Made by a program: the position numbers and the translations under genes
Shown: positions 1 through 6,342 of the stretch, one piece after another
Layout of the letters: the number at the start of each line of letters is the position of its first letter
Numbering within the stretch: position 1 is the stretch's first letter
The notes under the pieces: generated by a model
Databases searched by the model: none
Told to the model about the DNA's origin: nothing
What the model saw: only the letters and a program-made list of their open reading frames with translations
From: an uncultured Oceanospirillaceae bacterium
GTDB taxonomy: Bacteria; Pseudomonadota; Gammaproteobacteria; Pseudomonadales; Balneatricaceae
Reading direction: 5' to 3'
Length of the DNA: 9,658 bases
Assembly (NCBI GenBank): GCA_946221045.1
Contig: CAMIIY010000050.1
Coordinates: 1 to 9,658, forward strand

Positions 1-146
1 TTGCCGATCCGATCAATAAAACCCAGCCGCAGCGGATTGATGTCGTGCAGTGGTTTAAATTCGCTGTTGCGATCCCACCACTTGCTGGCCAGTTCTTCAA
101 ACTTGGCAATTTCCTGAGGGTCTATATTCGGGCTGGTTTGAGTCAT
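1..146 (-). CDS. ubiG: Ubiquinone biosynthesis O-methyltransferase, N-terminal fragment
   Basis: This is the first 48 codons of UbiG, the SAM-dependent enzyme that carries out both O-methylation steps of ubiquinone synthesis at the inner membrane. It starts at the ATG read leftward from 146 and is cut by the window edge. The visible protein begins [20 protein letters not shown] and continues through [20 protein letters not shown] to LGFIDRIG. The E-I-A-K-F-E, W-W-D and F-K-P-L-H-x-I-N-P-L-R-L-G blocks match the N-terminus of E. coli UbiG almost residue for residue. The SAM-binding glycine motif lies beyond the window. It is divergent from gyrA, as in E. coli. The Shine-Dalgarno is poor (an AAGAA-like run about 9 nt upstream). 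The identification is secure although the gene is partial. Confidence 0.95.
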   Translation of the reverse strand, partial: MTQTSPNIDPQEIAKFEELASKWWDRNSEFKPLHDINPLRLGFIDRIG

Positions 147-176
147 GGCAGTTGTTCTTGTGATGGTTTTGGCCGC

Positions 177-206
177 ATTTTAGCACCCCCGTCAGAACGG
201 TGACAG
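177..206 (-). promoter_or_regulatory. Candidate ubiG promoter (extended -10)
   Basis: Read on the minus strand there is a -10 TAAAAT (177-182) preceded directly by TGC (183-185), which forms an extended -10. A -35-like CTGTCA (201-206, 4 of 6 matches to TTGACA) lies 18 nt upstream. Transcription would start near 170, giving a leader of about 24 nt to the ubiG ATG at 146. It was found by eye and is untested. Confidence 0.45.
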
Positions 207-298
207 TTTGCTGCACTTGCGTCTGGCAAAGGGGTGGTTGCAGGCCGGTAAAACTGTGCGCAAAGGCTTAATTTAACAGGATTCCCCGGTTTCAATTG

Positions 299-307
299 TG
301 GTATACT
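299..307 (+). promoter_or_regulatory. Candidate gyrA promoter (extended -10 TGGTATACT)
   Basis: A TG dinucleotide (299-300), one spacer base and TATACT (302-307, 5 of 6 matches to TATAAT) make a near-perfect extended -10 element. No good -35 is present at the expected distance; the hexamer at 279-284, GGATTC, is a poor match. That is typical of extended -10 promoters. Transcription would begin near 313-315, leaving a leader of about 50 nt before the gyrA ATG at 364. E. coli gyrA transcription is induced by DNA relaxation through its -10 region; whether that holds here is inference. Confidence 0.55.
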
Positions 308-352
308 CCTGCGGTTAAAAAACACGCGGAATGTCTCCGTGGAACTATAAGC

Positions 353-357
353 AAGGA
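353..357 (+). promoter_or_regulatory. gyrA ribosome-binding site
   Basis: AAGGA lies 6 nt before the ATG at 364. It supports that start over the in-frame ATG at 331, which has no usable Shine-Dalgarno and would add eleven residues with no counterpart in GyrA. Confidence 0.75.
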
Positions 358-363
358 ATCGGA

Positions 364-2973
364 ATGGGTGATCTAGCCAGAGAGATTCAGCCAGTCAATA
401 TCGAGGACGAACTGAAGCAGTCTTACCTCGATTATGCGATGAGTGTCATTGTCGGTCGGGCGTTGCCTGATGCACGTGATGGATTAAAACCCGTGCATCG
501 TCGTGTGTTGTTTGCCATGAATGAGCTTGGTAACGACTGGAATAAACCGTACAAAAAATCTGCCCGTGTTGTTGGTGATGTGATTGGTAAATATCACCCC
601 CATGGTGACAGTGCGGTCTATGACACCATTGTGCGTATGGCGCAGAATTTTTCCATGCGTTACATGCTGGTGGATGGTCAGGGTAACTTCGGCTCGATTG
701 ACGGAGATTCGGCAGCGGCCATGCGATATACCGAAATCCGTATGGCTAAAATTTCCCATGAGTTACTGGCTGATCTGGATAAAGAAACCGTCAATTTTGT
801 AGACAACTACGACGGCACTGAAAAAATCCCTGAAGTGTTGCCAAACCGTGTACCTAACCTGCTGGTCAACGGTTCTTCCGGTATCGCCGTAGGTATGGCG
901 ACCAATATCCCGCCGCATAACCTGAGTGAAGTGATTAAAGGCTGTGTCGCGCTGATTGAGAATGCAGATCTCAGCGTTGATGAGCTGATGGAGTATATCC
1001 CCGGGCCTGATTTTCCCACCGGTGGCATTATTAACGGTCGTGCAGGCATCGTGCAGGCCTATCGTACCGGCCGTGGCCGTATCTATGTGCGCGCCAAACA
1101 CCATGTTGAAGAAGATCCAAAAACCGGTCGTGCGTCACTGATCATTACTGAAATCCCTTACCAGCTGAACAAAGCTCGCCTGATTGAAAAGATCGCGGAG
1201 CTGGTTAAAGAGAAAAAGCTGGAAGGTATTTCAGAGCTGCGTGATGAGTCTGATAAAGACGGTATGCGCATCGTGATTGAGCTGCGCCGTGGCGAAGTAC
1301 CGGATGTGGTGATCAATAACCTGTTTACTCAAACCCAGATGGAATCGGTGTTTGGTATCAACATGGTGGCGCTGGTCGATGGACAGCCACAGCTGCTGGA
1401 TCTGAAGTCGGCGCTGGAATGCTTCATTCGTCACCGCCGTGAAGTGGTAACCCGCCGCACCGTTTACGAACTGCGTAAAGCCCGTGAACGTGGCCATATT
1501 CTTGAAGGGCTGGCAGTTGCGCTGGCAAATATTGATCCGGTTATTGAGCTGATCAAGCAGTCACCCAGCCCGGCGGAAGCCAAAGAACGCCTGGTGGCAG
1601 CGGCATGGACACCGGGTGATGTGATCGAGATGCTGGAACGCGCGGGTGAAGATGCCTGCCGGCCGGAAGATCTGGCTGATTGTTTTGGTCTGGTAGAGGG
1701 CCATTACAAACTGTCTCCGGTTCAGGCGCAGGCCATCCTTGATCTGCGTTTGCATCGTCTGACCGGTCTGGAACATGAAAAGCTGATCGCCGAATACAAG
1801 GATCTGCTGGAAAAGATTGCAGAGCTGCTGAAAATTCTGGGTTCTCGCGAGCGCCTGATGGAAGTGATTCGCGAAGAACTGGAAGCGGTGCTGGAAGAGT
1901 ACGGTGATGAGCGCCGGACTGAAATCACTGCTTCACGTCAGGATCTGACCATTGCTGACCTGATTACTGAAGAAGATATGGTAGTGACTATCTCCCACGG
2001 TGGTTATGCCAAAACTCAGCCGCTGGCGGATTATCAGGCCCAGCGTCGCGGGGGTAAAGGCAAGTCGGCGTCCTCGCTGAAAGATGAAGACTTCATCGAA
2101 CACCTGCTGATCGCCAACAGCCACGATACCATTTTGCTGTTTACTGACCGTGGCAAGGTTTACTGGCTAAGAGTGTTTGAGATTCCGCAGGCCAGCCGAA
2201 CCGCCCGTGGACGTCCGGTGGTGAATATTCTGCCGCTGGATGAGAATGAACGGATCAGTACAATCCTGCCGGTGGGTGAATACGAAGCTGACAAATTTAT
2301 CTTTATGGCCACCGCATCGGGTGTTGTGAAAAAGACAGAACTGACTAACTTCTCACGTCCACGTACCAGTGGTCTGATTGCTCTGGATCTGCTGGAAGAT
2401 GATCACCTGATCGGTGCGGCCATCACCAACGGCGAAGACGATGTCATGCTGTTTACCAGTGCCGGTAAATGTATGCGCTTCCGCGAGTCCGATGTGCGTC
2501 CGATGGGCCGAACTGCTCGCGGTGTGCGTGGCGTGCGGATGGATGAAGGCATTAAGGTGATCTCCCTGATCATTCCTCAGGCTGATGGCAAGGTGCTGAC
2601 GGCTTCAGCCAACGGCTACGGCAAGAAAACTTCTGTGGATGATTTCCCGGTCAAAGGTCGTGGCGGTCAGGGCGTGATCGCGCAGCAGTGCTCTGAGCGT
2701 AACGGTGAACTGGCGGGTGCGGTGCAGGTGTTCAGTGGTGATGACGTTATGCTGATCAGTAACCGGGGTACCCTGGTGCGCACGATGTCTGATGGCATTT
2801 CTGAATTGAGCCGAAATACTCAGGGTGTGACGCTGATCCGCGTGGCTGATCAGGAGCACCTGGTAAGTGTGGCACGTATTCAGGAGCCAGAAACGGACGA
2901 CAGCGCAGAGCTGGAGGGTGCGGTCTCGGATGAGACTGAGGCACCCGCGCCGGAAGGTGATTCAAACGCCTGA
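364..2973 (+). CDS. gyrA: DNA gyrase subunit A
   Basis: This is the breakage-reunion subunit of DNA gyrase (A2B2 with GyrB), which introduces negative supercoils using ATP. It has 869 residues against 875 in E. coli. The ATG at 364 gives [18 protein letters not shown], which aligns with the E. coli N-terminus. The winged-helix and tower part carries the catalytic R121-Y122 and the quinolone-resistance region with S83 and D87, the wild-type residues linked to fluoroquinolone susceptibility. The coiled-coil region spans about 365-520. The C-terminal beta-pinwheel starts with the GyrA box QRRGGKG at 560-566, which is needed for DNA wrapping and supercoiling and separates GyrA from ParC. The tail (about 841-869) is acidic and low-complexity, as in other proteobacterial GyrA. 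The gene has its own candidate promoter and is followed by a strong terminator. Confidence 0.99.
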   Translation: MGDLAREIQPVNIEDELKQSYLDYAMSVIVGRALPDARDGLKPVHRRVLFAMNELGNDWNKPYKKSARVVGDVIGKYHPHGDSAVYDTIVRMAQNFSMRYMLVDGQGNFGSIDGDSAAAMRYTEIRMAKISHELLADLDKETVNFVDNYDGTEKIPEVLPNRVPNLLVNGSSGIAVGMATNIPPHNLSEVIKGCVALIENADLSVDELMEYIPGPDFPTGGIINGRAGIVQAYRTGRGRIYVRAKHHVEEDPKTGRASLIITEIPYQLNKARLIEKIAELVKEKKLEGISELRDESDKDGMRIVIELRRGEVPDVVINNLFTQTQMESVFGINMVALVDGQPQLLDLKSALECFIRHRREVVTRRTVYELRKARERGHILEGLAVALANIDPVIELIKQSPSPAEAKERLVAAAWTPGDVIEMLERAGEDACRPEDLADCFGLVEGHYKLSPVQAQAILDLRLHRLTGLEHEKLIAEYKDLLEKIAELLKILGSRERLMEVIREELEAVLEEYGDERRTEITASRQDLTIADLITEEDMVVTISHGGYAKTQPLADYQAQRRGGKGKSASSLKDEDFIEHLLIANSHDTILLFTDRGKVYWLRVFEIPQASRTARGRPVVNILPLDENERISTILPVGEYEADKFIFMATASGVVKKTELTNFSRPRTSGLIALDLLEDDHLIGAAITNGEDDVMLFTSAGKCMRFRESDVRPMGRTARGVRGVRMDEGIKVISLIIPQADGKVLTASANGYGKKTSVDDFPVKGRGGQGVIAQQCSERNGELAGAVQVFSGDDVMLISNRGTLVRTMSDGISELSRNTQGVTLIRVADQEHLVSVARIQEPETDDSAELEGAVSDETEAPAPEGDSNA

Positions 2974-2983
2974 TCTCTAAATT

Positions 2984-3012
2984 GCGGCGCAGTGAGCGCC
3001 GCTCTTTTTATT
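2984..3012 (+). terminator. Rho-independent terminator after gyrA
   Basis: A perfect 7-bp GC-only stem, GCGGCGC (2984-2990) with GCGCCGC (2996-3002), has a 5-nt loop AGTGA and is followed by TCTTTTTATT. It starts 11 nt after the gyrA stop. It should end most gyrA transcripts before serC. Confidence 0.9.
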
Positions 3013-3036
3013 CATGATTTAAACGAAGAACGATGC

Positions 3037-4119
3037 ATGACACGTAATTACAATTTCAGCGCCGGCCCTGCCGGTCTGCCTGATGCCGTCCTGGAACGGG
3101 CACAACGGGAATTGCTGGACTGGCATAACAAAGGACTCTCCATTATGGAGATGAGCCACCGTAGCCAGGAATTTGTCAGTGTTGCCGAAAAGGCCGAACA
3201 GGACCTGCGGGATCTGATGAATATCCCGCAAAACTACAAAGTACTGTTTTTGCAGGGTGGCGCGACCTCTCAGTTTGCAATGGTGCCGCTTAATCTGCTG
3301 CGGGGTAACAGCCACGCAGACTACCTGAATACCGGTATCTGGTCAGAAAAAGCCATCAATGAAGCCAGTCGTTATTGTGAAGTGGCGATTGCCGGTTCAA
3401 GTCAGGCTGAGAGCTTCACCCGCGTGCCGCGTCAGGAAGAGCTGTCGCTCAACCCGCATGCTGCTTATGTGCACTACACCCCTAACGAAACAATTGGCGG
3501 TGTAGAGTACGATTATATTCCTGATACAGCGGGTGTGCCGCTGGTGGCGGATATGTCCTCCAATATCCTGTCACGTCCGGTAGACGTAAATCGATTTGGC
3601 TTGATCTATGCCGGGGCGCAGAAAAATATTGGCCCTGCGGGCCTGACGGTCGTGATTGTGCGTGAAGATTTGCTGGGTCATGCCAGTGGCAATGCGCCGA
3701 CCATGTTCGACTACAAAGTGCATGCCGATGCTGGCTCCATGTGTAATACCCCACCGACCTTTGGCTGGTATCTGGCTGGTTTAGTGTTTGAATGGCTGAA
3801 GGAGCAGGGTGGTTTAACCGCTATGGAAGCACTGAATCAACGTAAGGCAGAAAAACTGTATGCCTGCATTGATGACAGTGATTTTTATGGTAATCCGATG
3901 CTGAAACAGAACCGTTCCTGGATGAATGTGCCGTTTACACTGGCCGATGCTTCACTGGAAAAAACGTTTCTGAAAGAAGCAGAAGGTGCTGGCCTGCTGA
4001 ATTTGCAGGGGCATCGCTCAGTCGGTGGTATGCGTGCCAGTATCTACAACGCCGTTACTGAAGCGGCGGTGGATGCGCTGATTGATTTTATGCACAGCTT
4101 CGAAAAGCAATACGGTTAA
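3037..4119 (+). CDS. serC: Phosphoserine aminotransferase
   Basis: SerC is a PLP enzyme that converts 3-phosphohydroxypyruvate and glutamate to 3-phosphoserine and 2-oxoglutarate. It also acts on the equivalent vitamin B6 intermediate. The protein has 360 residues (E. coli 362). It opens with the family hallmark YNFSAGPAGLP, has the PLP-phosphate contact GGATSQF at 74-80, and has the Schiff-base lysine K196 in AGAQKNIGPAG. H-R-S-V-G-G-M-R-A-S (326-335) near the C-terminus is also typical. I chose the ATG at 3037 because MTRNYNFSAG matches the family. An in-frame GTG at 2992 would begin inside the upstream terminator. The Shine-Dalgarno is modest (GAAGA at 3025-3029, 7 nt spacing). It is the first gene of the aromatic block, 15 nt ahead of pheA. 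Confidence 0.98.
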   Translation: MTRNYNFSAGPAGLPDAVLERAQRELLDWHNKGLSIMEMSHRSQEFVSVAEKAEQDLRDLMNIPQNYKVLFLQGGATSQFAMVPLNLLRGNSHADYLNTGIWSEKAINEASRYCEVAIAGSSQAESFTRVPRQEELSLNPHAAYVHYTPNETIGGVEYDYIPDTAGVPLVADMSSNILSRPVDVNRFGLIYAGAQKNIGPAGLTVVIVREDLLGHASGNAPTMFDYKVHADAGSMCNTPPTFGWYLAGLVFEWLKEQGGLTAMEALNQRKAEKLYACIDDSDFYGNPMLKQNRSWMNVPFTLADASLEKTFLKEAEGAGLLNLQGHRSVGGMRASIYNAVTEAAVDALIDFMHSFEKQYG

Positions 4120-4134
4120 CAAAGGGCTGGCAGG

Positions 4135-5229
4135 ATGTCTGAACAGGAAAAAGAACTGGGTAAGCTGCGTGATCAGATCGATGCAATTGATCAGCAGATT
4201 CATTCGCTACTGAACCAGCGCGCCACCTGTGCACAGCATGTGGCCGAGGTGAAGCAGAAGTATCGTGGTGATGAGCCCCCTGTTTTTTACCGTCCAGAGC
4301 GTGAGGCGCAGGTGTTACGTGCTGTCATGCAGCGTAATCAGGGACCTTTGCCTGATAAGGAAGTCGCGCGCCTGTTCCGTGAAATCATGTCGGTCTGTCT
4401 GGCGTTGGAGTCACCGCTGCGGGTGGCGTTTCTGGGGCCTGAAGGGACGTTTACCCAACAGGCGGCGCACAAACATTTTGGCCATAGTGCCCAAAATCTG
4501 CCTTTGCCTGCTCTGCGTGATGTCTTTCGTGAGGTTCAGGCCGGTGCGGCTGAGTATGGTGTGGTACCCATCGAGAACACCACAGAGGGCGTAGTCAGTC
4601 ATACAGTTGACCTGTTTCGTCAGTTTGATCTGAAAATCTGCGGTGAAGTGGAAGTGCCGGTACACCTGCATTTGCTGATGAAGAAAGGGGCTGATCCGTC
4701 TCAGATCACCCGCATTGTGTCACATCAGCAGTCTTTGGCTCAGTGCCGTAGCTGGCTGGACCGGAAATATCCGCAAATTGAAAAAGTATCCGTCAGCTCC
4801 AATGCTGAGGCGGCCAGATTGGTGGCTAATTCTCAGGACAAGGGGTGCATGGCGATTGCAGGTGATATGGCTGCCGAGCAGTATGAACTGGTCAGCGTGG
4901 TGCGCAATGTTGAAGACAATCCGGATAACAGTACCCGGTTTTTGATTATCGGCACACAGGATGTGGGTCCAAGTGGCGATGATAAAAGTTCTATTCTGGT
5001 TTCTGTCGCCAATAAGCCGGGTGCGCTGTATCAGTTGCTGGAGCCTTTTTATCAGCACAATATCAGCCTGACGCGCGTTGAGTCGCGCTGTAACCGACAG
5101 CATTCCATTTTTTATATCGACTTTGCCGGGCATTATGCTGATGTTGCAGTTCAGGCAGTGCTGAATCAGTTGCAGCAGGTAAGCACTGAGCTGAAATTGC
5201 TTGGCTCCTACCCGCGTGCGGTACTCTGA
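4135..5229 (+). CDS. pheA: Bifunctional chorismate mutase / prephenate dehydratase (P-protein)
   Basis: PheA turns chorismate into prephenate and then phenylpyruvate for phenylalanine synthesis. The 364-residue protein has three domains. The AroQ-type mutase (about 1-95) shows R12, R29, K40 and the R-P-E-R-E segment (53-57) followed by LFREIM. The dehydratase (about 96-275) shows GPEGTFTQQAA, VVPIENTTEG and the catalytic N-S-T-R-F segment with T267. The ACT regulatory domain (about 285-360) ends in LLGSYPRAVL. The sequence is closer to Pseudomonas PheA than to E. coli. In the ACT domain the usual ESRP phenylalanine-binding motif reads ESRC (316-319) and the following loop looks about three residues shorter than in Pseudomonas; GALY (296-299) replaces GALV. 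Shine-Dalgarno AAGGG (4122-4126) lies 8 nt before the ATG. With only 15 nt after serC there is no room for an attenuator leader peptide. Confidence 0.98.
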   Translation: MSEQEKELGKLRDQIDAIDQQIHSLLNQRATCAQHVAEVKQKYRGDEPPVFYRPEREAQVLRAVMQRNQGPLPDKEVARLFREIMSVCLALESPLRVAFLGPEGTFTQQAAHKHFGHSAQNLPLPALRDVFREVQAGAAEYGVVPIENTTEGVVSHTVDLFRQFDLKICGEVEVPVHLHLLMKKGADPSQITRIVSHQQSLAQCRSWLDRKYPQIEKVSVSSNAEAARLVANSQDKGCMAIAGDMAAEQYELVSVVRNVEDNPDNSTRFLIIGTQDVGPSGDDKSSILVSVANKPGALYQLLEPFYQHNISLTRVESRCNRQHSIFYIDFAGHYADVAVQAVLNQLQQVSTELKLLGSYPRAVL

Positions 5230-5238
5230 GGGCTGATC

Positions 5239-6342
5239 ATGAGTTGCGATTTTACTGCACTGGCCATTCCCGGCGTTCAGGGACTACAGCCCTATCTGCC
5301 TGGTAAGCCCGCGGAAGAGTTGCAACGCGAGCTAGGCCTGGCATCGGTGGTGAAACTGGCCAGTAATGAAAACCCTCTGGGGATCTCCGCTAAGGTCAAA
5401 GCAGCGTTGCAATCAGAGCTGGATAGCTTGTCGCTCTATCCGGACAGCGCGGGGTACCATCTGAAACAGGCTTTGTCACGGGAGCTTGGTGTCGGTGCGG
5501 AGCAACTCACCCTCGGCAATGGCTCGAATGATGTACTGGATCTGATTGCCCGTGCATTTTTGGCACCGGGCGATGAAGTGATCTACTCAGAGTACGCTTT
5601 TCTGGTCTATGCCATCTCATCTCAGGCGACGGGCGCGACTGCGGTTGTGACCCCCGCGGTTGAATGGGGGCATGACCTGAAGGCCATGGCTAAGGCTATT
5701 TCAGAACAAACCCGGGTGGTGTTTCTGGCAAATCCGAATAACCCTACGGGTACCTGGTTTTCGGCGCCGGCACTGGAACAATTCATGGCCCAGGTGCCGG
5801 AAAGGGTATTGGTTGTACTCGATGAAGCCTATACAGAGTATGTCGATGATCCGGATTTCCCCGATGGGCTGGCTTTGCAAAAACGTTTTGCCAATCTGAT
5901 TGTGACCCGTACATTCTCCAAAGCTTATGGTCTGGCAGGGTTGCGCATCGGATATGCCGTATCTGACCCTCAGATAGCCGATGTGCTCAGTCGAGTACGT
6001 CAGCCGTTTAATGTAAACAGCCTGGGGTTGCTGGCGGCGCGTGTTGCGCTCTCCGATCAAGCGTTTTTGCAGCAGACACTCACCTGTAACCAACAGGGTA
6101 TGCGGCAACTGGAAATTGGCTTGAAAGCGCTGGGGCTGCAGTGGATTCCTTCGGCCGGTAATTTTTTGACGGTTGATATGAAGCAACCGGCGTTGCCTGT
6201 TTATCAGGCGATGTTGAAAAAAGGGGTGATAGTGCGACCGCTGGTCAACTATGCAATGCCCAATCATCTGCGCATCAGTATTGGTTTGCCGGACGAAAAT
6301 GCCCGTTGCCTTGAGGTGCTTGAAGAGGTGCTGGGCGTATGA
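5239..6342 (+). CDS. hisC: Histidinol-phosphate / aromatic aminotransferase, HisC2 type
   Basis: This is a class I/II PLP aminotransferase of the histidinol-phosphate family, 367 residues. It carries the hallmark KLASNENPLG near residue 40, NPNNPTG (165-171), D195 and Y198 in LDEAYTEY, the Schiff-base lysine K228 in TFSKAYGLAGLR with R236, and the substrate-carboxylate arginine R345 in HLRIS. The annotated reaction is imidazole acetol phosphate plus glutamate to histidinol phosphate. Its place between pheA and tyrA, with no other his genes nearby, suggests that it also transaminates prephenate, phenylpyruvate or 4-hydroxyphenylpyruvate, as reported for HisC proteins in this gene block in Pseudomonas. 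The Shine-Dalgarno GAGGG (5228-5232) overlaps the pheA stop, 6 nt before the ATG, so translation is probably coupled to pheA. The substrate preference is inference. Confidence 0.93.
   Translation: MSCDFTALAIPGVQGLQPYLPGKPAEELQRELGLASVVKLASNENPLGISAKVKAALQSELDSLSLYPDSAGYHLKQALSRELGVGAEQLTLGNGSNDVLDLIARAFLAPGDEVIYSEYAFLVYAISSQATGATAVVTPAVEWGHDLKAMAKAISEQTRVVFLANPNNPTGTWFSAPALEQFMAQVPERVLVVLDEAYTEYVDDPDFPDGLALQKRFANLIVTRTFSKAYGLAGLRIGYAVSDPQIADVLSRVRQPFNVNSLGLLAARVALSDQAFLQQTLTCNQQGMRQLEIGLKALGLQWIPSAGNFLTVDMKQPALPVYQAMLKKGVIVRPLVNYAMPNHLRISIGLPDENARCLEVLEEVLGV

Noticed and set aside
143..325. A 60-residue minus-strand open frame across the ubiG-gyrA spacer.
   Set aside because: It covers both candidate promoters, overlaps the ubiG start in another frame and resembles no known protein; it is most likely chance.
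331..363. In-frame ATG at 331 that would extend GyrA by eleven residues ([11 protein letters not shown]).
   Set aside because: It has no usable Shine-Dalgarno, the extra residues match no GyrA N-terminus, and AAGGA is correctly placed for the ATG at 364.
3015..3023. TGATTTAAA as an extended -10 for serC.
   Set aside because: Transcription would start about 7 nt before the serC ATG, cutting off its ribosome-binding site, and no -35 is present.
2992..3036. In-frame GTG at 2992 that would extend SerC by fifteen residues.
   Set aside because: It lies in the loop of the gyrA terminator hairpin, and the true family N-terminus is MTRNYNFSAGPAG from 3037.
4088..4134. Possible phenylalanine attenuator before pheA, as in E. 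coli.
   Set aside because: The serC-pheA gap is only 15 nt, with no leader peptide rich in phenylalanine codons and no terminator stem.
5701..6267. A long (188-residue) minus-strand open frame inside hisC.
   Set aside because: Long antisense frames are expected opposite real genes of this composition. The translation is rich in His, Gln and Arg with no domain, and hisC is intact on the other strand.
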